64,000 nt of DNA, taken from the NCBI RefSeq assembly GCF_900302455.1, contig NZ_ONZG01000004.1, positions 248,001 through 312,000 of the forward strand, given 5' to 3'. The position numbers and the translations under genes were made by a program. The stretch comes from Falsiruegeria mediterranea M17. Its GTDB lineage: Bacteria; Pseudomonadota; Alphaproteobacteria; Rhodobacterales; Rhodobacteraceae. Positions 17,801 through 25,195 of the stretch are shown here, one piece after another (the first letter of the stretch is position 1; every line of letters starts with the position of its first letter). Under the pieces are notes generated by a model. It searched no databases and was not told where the DNA came from. It saw only the letters and a list, made by a program, of their open reading frames with translations.

Positions 17801-18019
17801 TCAGCCCAGCGAAATGCCCATGATCACCATCATGAGGCCCAGAACCGACAGAAACAGCGAGCCCAGGTTCCATGGCAGCACGCTTTGAACAGCGGCGCGC
17901 AATTCATCATCGCTCAGGCCCGCTTTGCGCGCCTTGTTCACGCGCAGAATGCACCAGATCAGGCCGACAAGCCCGGCCAGCGAAAGAGCTGCGCCGCCCC
18001 AGACAATCAATTCGAACAT
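17801..18019 (-). CDS. Small two-helix membrane protein
   Basis: A 72-residue protein starting at 18019 (MFELIVWGGAALSLAGLVGLIWCILRV), with a second span NLGSLFLSVLGLMMVIMGISLG at the C-terminus. Between them lies a basic-to-acidic loop (NKARKAGLSDDELRAAVQSVLP). The open frame continues upstream to 18157, but that extension is basic and atypical. Topology suggests both termini on the same side of the inner membrane. Function unknown. It is convergent with the 71-residue gene, 8 bp away. Confidence 0.7.
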   Translation of the reverse strand: MFELIVWGGAALSLAGLVGLIWCILRVNKARKAGLSDDELRAAVQSVLPWNLGSLFLSVLGLMMVIMGISLG

Positions 18020-18175
18020 GGTGCACCTATCGTTGTCAGTTTCGGCGTTGCGGTTAGCGGATTGGCGCCTTTTGCGCAACCCAGACCGCGACAGGGGCAA
18101 TGTGTGCTTGCGGCAGGGCCGGGGGCGATGTATCCCGCGTGACGCCTCAAATTGCACATCGACGGAGAAGTGAAC

Positions 18176-18436
18176 ATGGAAGAGTCCCAGGCCGAAGCCA
18201 ATTATCGCGTGACCGCAGGAGAATTGCGCCAGTTCGTCGAGCGGATGGAGCGGTTGGAGGCCGAGAAAAAGGACATTGCCGAGCAGCAGAAAGAGGTGAT
18301 GGCCGAAGCCAAGGCTCGTGGCTACGACACCAAGGTGATGCGCAAGGTCATCGCGCTGCGCAAGCGTGACAAGGACGACATCGCCGAAGAAGAAGCGGTG
18401 CTGGAGATGTACAAAGAAGCGCTGGGCATGACCTGA
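18176..18436 (+). CDS. gapR: GapR/DUF2312 nucleoid-associated protein
   Basis: An 86-residue DUF2312 protein. The ATG at 18176 has GGAGAAG upstream; a TTG 24 bases earlier is less likely. The coiled-coil start ELRQFVERMERLEAEKKDIAEQQKEVMAEAK and the basic second half ARGYDTKVMRKVIALRKRDKDDIAEEE are characteristic. In Caulobacter, GapR binds AT-rich, overtwisted DNA ahead of forks and polymerases. Many Alphaproteobacteria carry one or more copies; whether this is the main or a secondary copy cannot be told. Confidence 0.85.
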   Translation: MEESQAEANYRVTAGELRQFVERMERLEAEKKDIAEQQKEVMAEAKARGYDTKVMRKVIALRKRDKDDIAEEEAVLEMYKEALGMT

Positions 18437-18980
18437 ATACGGGTCATCACCTGTTCAAGCGGATTGCGGCAGGACAAACGCGCACCGAGTCTACGCGCTT
18501 GGGCTCTGCTTGGAAATAGATGGTTGGTTGGGGCGCGGTCAGTGACAGCGATGCCCCGGCTGACCACGCAACCGCCCGATCTCGCACCACAGGTTTGTCC
18601 AAATGAGTGGCCGTCGCCCCCCAACGGCCACTTGAAAGAACCAAGTTCCCAAAGAATGACAGTCGGCTGGCACGTTCCGTTTGTGAACGGGTTGCCACAT
18701 TCCAACCTTCGTTTCTGGCTGGCTTGATTAATCTGAGGCGTTGAACGCTTGGGCTTTTTCTTCTCAACGGCCAGGATCGACACAGCGTTGATGCGATGCG
18801 GATCGCCAAGGATCTTGTCTGGTCCTGACTGGATCTGGTTGCCAAGAGCCAGCGAATAGCGCGCTCAACACCAGCAATTTGACAAAAACCGAAATGTAGC
18901 CTGTTCCAAGCTGTAGGACTTGCTTGGCCTGCGGGCGGCGTCATCAGAAAACCGACAACCATCTCTCTTAAAATACAACA
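18437..18980. other. Gene-poor region with hairpin; possible degraded sequence
   Basis: No gene is supported here. One long minus-strand frame (18447-19001) exists, but its composition (rich in Ser, Arg and Leu, no domain) does not look like a folded protein. A 9-bp hairpin, AGTGGCCGT (18606-18614) with ACGGCCACT (18624-18632), is present. The stretch reads like an interspersed non-coding or decayed sequence at the left edge of the unusual 19-25 kb island. Confidence 0.4.
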
Positions 18981-19014
18981 CCGCCCCCAATTCAAATTCA
19001 AGAATTGGGGGCGG
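18981..19014 (-). terminator. Rho-independent terminator of the acidic repeat gene
   Basis: A perfect 13-bp stem, CCGCCCCCAATTC (18981-18993) with GAATTGGGGGCGG (19002-19014), lies 39 bp past the stop of the acidic repeat gene. On the minus strand it is followed by a T-rich run (GTGTTGTATTTTAAG). Confidence 0.75.
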
Positions 19015-19052
19015 CGTTAAATCATATTGGGACGAGGTCGTCCAGGAAACGA

Positions 19053-19673
19053 TCAGAGCGCTTCGTCACCCTCGTCGTCTTCGTCGCCTTCGTCGTTTTC
19101 GTCTTCTTCGTCGCCTTCGTCACCGTCGTCAGGGTCGCCTTCGTTGCCTTCGTTGCCTTCGTCGTTTTCGTCGGCTTCGTCACCTTCGTCGTCTTCGTTG
19201 TCTTCGTCGTTTTCGTTGTTTTCGTCGGCTTCGTTGTTTTCGTCACCTTCGTTCTCTTCGTCACCTTCGTCGTCTTCGTCGCCTTCGTCGCCTTCGTCGC
19301 CTTCGTTGTCTTCGTCGGCTTCGTCGTCTTCGTCGCCTTCGTTGTCTTCGTCGTCTACGCCGCCTTCGTCACCTTCGTTGCCTTCGTTGCCTTCGTTGTC
19401 TTCATCTTCTTCATCGTCCTCGTCGGACTCGTTGCCTTCGTTACCTTCGTCGTCCTCGTCGCCCTCGTTGTTTTCGTCGAATTCGTCGCCCTCGTCGTCC
19501 TCGTCGTTTTCGTTGCCTTCGTTGCCTTCATCATCCTCGTTGCCTTCATCCCCATCGACAAAGTCATTGGAGAAGCTGACAGGTGCCATGAGGGCTTGCG
19601 ATTGAAGCAAGTCATCGATCAGGGTTTGCAGGTCTTCGGCGGTCGGGATGGCGGATGTGTTAATGGCAGTCAT
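19053..19673 (-). CDS. Extremely acidic triplet-repeat protein, [x]-[D/N]-E
   Basis: A 206-residue protein starting at 19673 (MTAINTSAIPTAEDLQTLID) with GGAG nine bases upstream. Residues 1-40 form a normal amphipathic segment (DLQTLIDDLLQSQALMAPVSFSNDF). From residue 41 to about 181 the protein is 47 consecutive triplets, nearly all x-[D or N]-E with x mostly Gly, Asp or Asn. A shifted run of DEx triplets follows to the C-terminus. The repeat has no Lys, Arg, Cys or aromatic residue except one Phe. There is no Sec signal. It may bind calcium or be an export substrate of the nearby ABC/MFP genes; Asp/Asn side chains could be targets of the adjacent 2-oxoglutarate oxygenase (inference). A terminator follows the gene. 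Confidence 0.75.
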   Translation of the reverse strand: MTAINTSAIPTAEDLQTLIDDLLQSQALMAPVSFSNDFVDGDEGNEDDEGNEGNENDEDDEGDEFDENNEGDEDDEGNEGNESDEDDEEDEDNEGNEGNEGDEGGVDDEDNEGDEDDEADEDNEGDEGDEGDEDDEGDEENEGDENNEADENNENDEDNEDDEGDEADENDEGNEGNEGDPDDGDEGDEEDENDEGDEDDEGDEAL

Positions 19674-20098
19674 TTGGTATCTCCAAGTCAACTTGTCTCG
19701 AGCGCACACACAGGTGCGGACAAAGGGATTGCGTTGTTCACGGGAGGCCGACCAACCGGCAGAGCACGCCGAAAATGTGCGCGCATTGCAGTATCTGAAA
19801 ATGTGCGACCGTAATGGTCCCGTGGTTTTTTGTAGAGGATCAAAGTGATGCCATTTGGCGCCACGATCCGAAGCTGGAAAAAATATGGTTATCATGGTCC
19901 GCACTGACTGCCACTCTGTCAACAAGGAATCCGGTGATTTGACGGTAACACAGAGCCGACGCCAACCTTAGGGCGCTTCCATCGATCCTGAATGCAGCCA
20001 AGGGTTCTATGTGGGTGCTATCAATGGAGGAAGTTCGGGATGCGACAGTATACATTTCACCGGTGGATACGGTGCCGGACCCGCCGTATGTTGGAAGC
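19674..20098. other. Upstream region of the acidic repeat gene
   Basis: 425 bases with no supported gene, lying between the metalloprotease stop and the acidic repeat gene start. AT-rich patches such as GAAAAAATATGGTTATCATGG (19869-19889 region) may hold the promoter for the acidic gene. The open frame continuing upstream of the acidic gene to 19925 codes for a Cys/Arg-rich sequence unlike the rest and is not considered coding. Confidence 0.45.
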
Positions 20099-20788
20099 TC
20101 AAGTGGTCAGGGCCGATAGGGGGACCTCACCAAGAAACTGAGCAGCAAGCGTGTTTTGTTGGCGTGTGGCCAAGAGGTTCAATGCCAGGCGCCGGGCAAT
20201 TGGATAATTCCAGTCATAGTCATACTGGACATCGTTGTCTGCCAAACTCTCTTTTAACTTGGCGGAAAGCGGTCCGAGATCGCGATAGATGCTTGAACGG
20301 ATCAGATCCATCTGCGGGCGGGTACGGTGCCTTGTTTCCCAGGCCGCGCTTTGGGCGATCAGGCTCTCGCGAACATACGCGCAAAGCTCGCGCAGAACCG
20401 GCAACATGCTGTGCATTTTCGATGCCGTTATCTGGATTGCATGGCCATACTCATGTGCGAGCCGCAGAATATCCGCTGTTGTCCCGTCGCAGGGGCAAGA
20501 AACGTAGATGCGGCCGCCACCGATGTCGTGAATGGTAAAGGGCCTGAGGAATTTTGCCTTGTCCGGCGCGAACTCCGAAACGGTCGTAGCGCGCACTTTC
20601 TCTATGGCGGGAGCGAGTTCGGGGAGGTCCGCAGCGAGCACCCGAGCGATCATGTCCCAAAGCTCGGCGCCCGTGAAAGAGATCGCAGTTGGCTGCATGG
20701 CGCGGATGGCGGGGCCGGGACATTGATCGGCCAAGAGCTTGACGCAACCGTCTGCGGTCAGACCGTGAAGTTCCAGCCAGTCGGCCAT
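20099..20788 (-). CDS. Compact zinc metalloprotease (gluzincin, HEYGH)
   Basis: About 229 residues from the ATG at 20788 (MADWLELHGL); the frame is open further upstream and the true start is uncertain because no clear ribosome-binding site is seen. Residues 106-120 read ADILRLAHEYGHAIQ, an HExxH zinc site of the HE[Y/L]GHA type found in M3 oligoendopeptidases. Downstream Glu134 or Glu141 (RELCAYVRES) is placed to be the third ligand. The protein is far shorter than M3 enzymes (about 600), so it is a minimal or divergent catalytic domain. No signal peptide. Next to the acidic repeat protein and ahead of the export genes, it could cleave a leader; this is inference. Confidence 0.65.
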   Translation of the reverse strand: MADWLELHGLTADGCVKLLADQCPGPAIRAMQPTAISFTGAELWDMIARVLAADLPELAPAIEKVRATTVSEFAPDKAKFLRPFTIHDIGGGRIYVSCPCDGTTADILRLAHEYGHAIQITASKMHSMLPVLRELCAYVRESLIAQSAAWETRHRTRPQMDLIRSSIYRDLGPLSAKLKESLADNDVQYDYDWNYPIARRLALNLLATRQQNTLAAQFLGEVPLSALTT

Positions 20789-21236
20789 CGTTGACTGACC
20801 AGTTGCGGTCAAAGGCTTGAGGCACAGCCCCTTGGCGGGCTGGTTTGCATTTGTAGAGGACTGCAGGGCGGCTGGGGGTGTTGGATGCGCGCGATCTGGT
20901 TTGGAACAGCTGCGAGCGTTGCTTCGGGATCGGCTGGCCGCAAGCGCACCAGGTGATTCAAGAAGGCAGGGGTCATCTTGCCAATCATCTTTGAATACGT
21001 GTCACGTGCCATATCAACAACCTGAAGTGAAACTGGTGCTTTGCCAAGAGGGATACAGGCTGTCTATCATGTGCTTTCAGCGCTGTTTGAGGTGTCCAAT
21101 CCTATGCGCGAGACTTGAAGAGACACTCGGATGCATGCATTATTCTTGGTATATGGTATGTTCCATGTGCCGCGAGGGGCACAAGATGGTTTTTTTTTGA
21201 AGTCAAACTAATGCTATTTGAACGGACTGTAGTGAT
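20789..21236. other. Low-GC intergenic region between metalloprotease and oxygenase
   Basis: 448 bases, clearly lower in GC than the flanks towards its right end (21101-21236). A 67-codon minus-strand frame (20809-21012, MARDTYSKMIGKMTPAFLN...) has no good ribosome-binding site. The metalloprotease frame also stays open into this region, so part may encode a longer N-terminus. Promoters for the divergent protease and oxygenase genes probably lie here. A poly-T run of nine is at about 21191-21199. Confidence 0.4.
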
Positions 21237-21882
21237 ATGAAGGACGAAGACTTTAGTTTCGTACGGCGCGCGTATTTTCCGACAATGATCTTTCAGATCG
21301 ACTTGCCGAACCCGGAAAAGCTGAACGAGACGCTACTCAACAATATCCACGGCGAGCGCGAACGCGACCAAAAGTGGATTAGCCGGTCGAACATTCCGGC
21401 ATTGGGGGGGGCATAGCCACAACAATCTGCACAAATCCGAGGATTATGCAGAACTGGTGGGCTTGATTAACAATGCCACGGACAAGCTTTCGGAAAATCT
21501 GGGTTATGCCGAAACTCACAATCTGCGGATTGGCACGATGTGGTCAATCATCAACCCGCCGCGCAGCGCAAACAAGGCGCACGTACATCCCGGGTGCTTG
21601 TGGAGTGGTGTGTATTATATTCAGGCACCTGAGAAATGCGGCAACATCGAATTTGTCGAGCCGCGCACGGTTCACTTGATGAATCAGGCCAAGTATCAGC
21701 CCAACAAGAAACGCCCCAAGGAGTGTTGGACCAAGGTTCGTTTCAAACCGGTGCCAGGTCGCATGATCATATTCCCCAGTTGGCTGTACCATTCCGTCGA
21801 CACGAACATGACCGAAGAAAGCGGCGAGGCGGCCAACCGGATCATCATCAGCTTCAACCTAAATCAGGTCAAAGCAAAGTAA
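21237..21882 (+). pseudogene. 2-oxoglutarate/Fe(II) oxygenase, TIGR02466-like, with frameshift
   Basis: Two frames together give a full-length enzyme of about 214 residues. The first part starts at 21237 (MKDEDFSFVRRAYFPTMIFQIDLP) and runs to a TAG at 21414. The second frame continues from 21412 (HSHNNLHKSEDYAELVGLINN) to 21882. The break is in a run of eight G (21404-21411); family members would read GGWHSH here, consistent with loss of two bases or gain of one. The second part holds AHVHPGCLWSGVYYIQAPEKCGNIEFVEPR and PGRMIIFPSWLYHSV...NRIIISFN, the metal- and 2OG-binding pattern of TIGR02466 proteins, relatives of prolyl/aspartyl hydroxylases. It could be a true pseudogene, transcriptional slippage at G8, or a base-call error. 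Confidence 0.75.
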
Positions 21883-22052
21883 CCAGGGCTGGCAAACCAA
21901 GGTGTGTTCACATGTGCGAGGCCCATATGGCGATCTCGTCATTTTGAATTGTTTCGCAGATGTGGCACACTGTCAGCACGGGCTGGGAGTGACACGATGA
22001 AATCTGCTAAGGCCCTTGAAGGCGCAGCACGCAAGGCTGTCAGACGTGGTGG

Positions 22053-23807
22053 ATGGTTCTCAGCTCCGCGTTCGTGATCAGTTTTGCCGTGAACGTGCTC
22101 CGGCTGGCCGGGCCAATGTTCATGCTTTTGATCTATGATCGCGTTCTGACATCCAGGTCGGTCGAGACGTTGGTGGCGCTGTTTGGTCTGGTTCTGGTGC
22201 TTCTGGCGGCGCTCGGGACGCTCGACTACGCCCGCAAACGCATGCTGGCCAGATTTGGGGCACAGTTTCAGGAACAGATGGAAGACACCCTGCTGGAACA
22301 TTCCAGCCGCCACCAGCTGTTCCGGCATAACCGGGCCAAACCGAGCCTTGGTCTGGACGAAGTCGATGGACTGCGATCTTTCTTTCACTCTGGCACCCTG
22401 ATCTCCATTTTTGATTTCATCTGGACACCGATGTTTCTGGCGGTTGTCTTTGTGCTGCATCCGACGTTGGGTTGGGTGTGTGTGTCGGGCATCGGTGTGA
22501 TCATTTTGCTGGTATTGGTCCAACAGGCTTTTGTTGGCGGCCGCAGAGAACGTGCCCAGGCAGCGTCGGGGCAGATTACCGGGCTCAAGAATATTCTGAT
22601 CGCGTCGCGGGCCACAGTCCGGTCGCAGAATATGGGACCGGGGTTCAAGAACCGCTGGAAATCGGCTCGGGATACGTCGCGTGATAACGCCATCCAGCTC
22701 AAGGATTGGACCGCCTGGTTTACCAGCATGTCCAAGATTGTGGTGATGGTCATCCGCTATTCCGTGCTGGCGACGGGCGCATACCTGACCTTGCAAGGTG
22801 AATTGACCGTTGGCGCCATGGTGGCGGCGACCTTCATGGTGACGCGCGTTCTGGGCCCTGTGGACAGGTTCTTCGGCAATCTTCCGAATATGTTCCAAGC
22901 ACGGGATCAATGGCGACGGCTGCAACAGATCCTGCTCAAGCGGGCTGCGGAGATGTCTGACAACTACGCCGAGCAGGCGGCCTCACCCAAGCGGTTGATA
23001 CTGGACAATGTTTCCGTCAGATCGCCGCTTACCGGAAACCTGATCCTGCGATCCGTATCACTTTCCGCAAGTGCCGGAGAGTTCATCGAGATCACCGGCG
23101 CATCGAGCCAGGGCAAGACAGTGCTGGCCGAGACGATATTGGGAATGTGGTCCCCTTCGGCGGGCACAATACTGATTGATGGGCGGCATGCATCAAGACT
23201 GACAGATGACGAAGCTGGAAAGCTTCTAGGATACGTGCCGGAAGCCCCGACATTCGTGGCCGGAACGCTGGAAGAAAACATTGGCGGCCTCGATCCGGAT
23301 CCCAACCCTGATCAGGTCGGGCTGGCTGCCCGCAGGGCACGCATGCACGCCGCCATTTGCGCGTTGCCTGACGGATACAACACGATGATCGATGCACAGG
23401 CCAGTTGCCTGTCAACGTTTGAGCGCAATCAGCTTGCTCTGGCCCGGGCCTTCTATCACTCGCCGCGCATCCTTATTATCGACAGCCTGGATGCCGAGAT
23501 GCTGATCCGCATCCCAAGGAAACTACAGGCCACGTTCTCGACCTTGATGAAGCGTGACAATGTCACAATCATCCTCCTGTCCCGCCAATCGCTGGATCTG
23601 CCGTATACCAACCGTCGATATAACCTTGAGGATGGACGTTTGACCGAGGTGAAGTCGGTCTCGGTGAAGAGCCAGTCGCAGAATGTGAAGGTCTCGTCGA
23701 TGGGCTCGGCCGCTGTTGCCGGGGATCAAAACAAGAAAGCCAAGATCTCGGTGGTCAGCGACAAGAGTGCACCCGAGGTGCGAACGGACAAGACGGTGCA
23801 GCGGTGA
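22053..23807 (+). CDS. Type I secretion ABC permease/ATPase with degenerate catalytic motifs
   Basis: A 584-residue PrtD/LapB-like exporter without a C39 peptidase domain. Membrane part (about 1-300): LRLAGPMFMLLIYDRVLTSRSVETLVALFGL is typical of type I secretion ABCs. The ATPase keeps Walker A GASSQGKT (about 349-356). However, the Q-loop reads PEAP, the signature is LSTFERNQ (about 453) instead of LSGGQRQR, Walker B ends IIDS (no Glu, about 474), and the H-loop is LSRQ (no His). It is therefore probably unable to hydrolyse ATP normally. A better ribosome-binding site (GGGAG) and ATG lie at 21997 in another frame (MKSAKALEGAARKAVRRGG), which matches the usual N-terminus; a one-base shift near 22050 separates them. 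Confidence 0.82.
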   Translation: MVLSSAFVISFAVNVLRLAGPMFMLLIYDRVLTSRSVETLVALFGLVLVLLAALGTLDYARKRMLARFGAQFQEQMEDTLLEHSSRHQLFRHNRAKPSLGLDEVDGLRSFFHSGTLISIFDFIWTPMFLAVVFVLHPTLGWVCVSGIGVIILLVLVQQAFVGGRRERAQAASGQITGLKNILIASRATVRSQNMGPGFKNRWKSARDTSRDNAIQLKDWTAWFTSMSKIVVMVIRYSVLATGAYLTLQGELTVGAMVAATFMVTRVLGPVDRFFGNLPNMFQARDQWRRLQQILLKRAAEMSDNYAEQAASPKRLILDNVSVRSPLTGNLILRSVSLSASAGEFIEITGASSQGKTVLAETILGMWSPSAGTILIDGRHASRLTDDEAGKLLGYVPEAPTFVAGTLEENIGGLDPDPNPDQVGLAARRARMHAAICALPDGYNTMIDAQASCLSTFERNQLALARAFYHSPRILIIDSLDAEMLIRIPRKLQATFSTLMKRDNVTIILLSRQSLDLPYTNRRYNLEDGRLTEVKSVSVKSQSQNVKVSSMGSAAVAGDQNKKAKISVVSDKSAPEVRTDKTVQR

Positions 23808-23811
23808 GAAC

Positions 23812-25125
23812 ATGAAGGGTACAGATCGAAATCGAAGCACTTGGAGTACGGGACGCCCGTTGTTGATTGCGGTTATGTCTTTCGTCGTACTTGTTCTCGG
23901 GGTCATGGTCTGGTCGACAAGGGTCGACATTACCGGTGCGGTAGTCGGATCCGGCGTGGTCGAGGTCTCAACATCGATGACGGCAGTTCAACATCCGATC
24001 GGCGGGGTTGTCGAGGCGATCGAAGCCCAAAATGGCGATCAGGTGCAGGCGGGTGATCTATTGGTCAAACTGGACAGCCGACAGATCGAATCCGATCTCA
24101 ATGTGACAGAAATCGAACTGTTCGAGGTCCTGGCAAGCATAGCCCGACTTGAGGCCATTCTTGACGGCAATCGCGAATTGACGCCTCCGGCATTGCTGAC
24201 AGATGAACTGGCGGAGCGGCCTGAGGTTCAAATGATGTTGGACCGGCAACAAAAGCAGCTGACGGCGTATTTTCAAGCCCTTGATGCGGGGATCGAACTT
24301 TTGGACGAGCAGATCGTGCAGGTGCAGTCGGAAATTGCAGGGGTCGAAGCACAGCTTGCCGCCAAGATTGACGAACAGGAGTTTCTGAACCGCGAAATTC
24401 AGAATGCTCAGGAACTGGCTGAACGGAAACTGATAAAGCTGTCCGAGCTGTTTCGACTGCAGCGCCTGGATGTTTCCGTGCGCGGAGATGTCGGGCGATT
24501 TACCGCTCAGATTGCCGGACTGAAGGGGAAGGTATCCGAGCTCCATCTGAAGCGCTTGGCGATTATCCCGACGGCCTATGAAAAAGCTGAAGAAGCTCTC
24601 AGCAAGCTGCGCCCACTGCGGACACGATTCATCGAAAAACGGTTCAGCCTGATGGCCGACCTTTCCAGGCTCGAGATCCGCGCGCCAATCAATGGAAAAA
24701 TCCACGATTCTCAGGTTCAGGGGCGTCGTTCCGTTGTGGTTGCGGCAAAGCCGCTGATGATGATCGTGCCTGACGATGACCCTGTCAGGATCGGGGTCAG
24801 GGTCATCGCCGCCGATATTGACCAGATTTATGTCGGTCAGCCCGCATCACTAAAGTTCAAATCGTTCAATCGCCGCGAGACGCCTGTCATTCTGGGCGAA
24901 GTTGGCAGCATATCTGCCGATGTAATTGCGGATCCGCTTACGAAGAAACACTACTATGAAGTCAAGGTTCGTTTGTTGGACGACGAGGTGCAAAAACTGG
25001 GCGACAAAGAGTTGCTGCCCGGCATGCCAGTCGAAGCTTACATGTCCACCGAAAGCCGCACGCCGCTCAATTACGTGCTTCGTCCTATTCAAAATTATTT
25101 CGACAGGGCCTTCCGCGACACTTGA
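23812..25125 (+). CDS. HlyD-family membrane fusion protein (type I secretion)
   Basis: A 437-residue periplasmic adaptor. The ATG at 23812 lies 4 bp after the ABC gene. Residues about 17-38 (LLIAVMSFVVLVLGVMVWST) form the single inner-membrane anchor. A lipoyl/barrel-sandwich half follows (VVEAIEAQNGDQVQAGDLLVKLD), then a long coiled-coil hairpin (about 95-285, many Glu/Gln/Leu) and the second half motif LEIRAPINGKIHDSQVQGRR. The C-terminus has the conserved LLPGMPVEAYMSTESRTPLNYVLRPI. It would link the ABC to a TolC-type outer-membrane channel, which is not in the window. Confidence 0.93.
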   Translation: MKGTDRNRSTWSTGRPLLIAVMSFVVLVLGVMVWSTRVDITGAVVGSGVVEVSTSMTAVQHPIGGVVEAIEAQNGDQVQAGDLLVKLDSRQIESDLNVTEIELFEVLASIARLEAILDGNRELTPPALLTDELAERPEVQMMLDRQQKQLTAYFQALDAGIELLDEQIVQVQSEIAGVEAQLAAKIDEQEFLNREIQNAQELAERKLIKLSELFRLQRLDVSVRGDVGRFTAQIAGLKGKVSELHLKRLAIIPTAYEKAEEALSKLRPLRTRFIEKRFSLMADLSRLEIRAPINGKIHDSQVQGRRSVVVAAKPLMMIVPDDDPVRIGVRVIAADIDQIYVGQPASLKFKSFNRRETPVILGEVGSISADVIADPLTKKHYYEVKVRLLDDEVQKLGDKELLPGMPVEAYMSTESRTPLNYVLRPIQNYFDRAFRDT

Positions 25126-25195
25126 GCGTTCACGGCTATCTATCTCCATTCTGTTAGCTGTTCCGCGACAGGGGGCGTGGGCAATTGATCCGCAA

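Noticed and set aside
18447-19001. Minus-strand frame of 184 codons
   Set aside because: No domain, skewed composition, and it runs into the terminator hairpin; kept only as a gene-poor region.
19053-19560. CRISPR or satellite DNA
   Set aside because: The repeat unit is codon-phased and variable at synonymous positions, with no constant spacer/repeat lengths.
19005-19814. Long plus-strand frames rich in Val-Phe or Ser-Pro opposite the acidic gene
   Set aside because: They are the complement of the acidic triplet repeat; the minus strand has the ribosome-binding site, a normal N-terminus and a terminator.
20809-21012. Small Cys-containing frame as a possible RiPP precursor
   Set aside because: No ribosome-binding site and no modification or leader-peptidase genes of a known RiPP class; overlaps the possible N-terminal extension of the protease.
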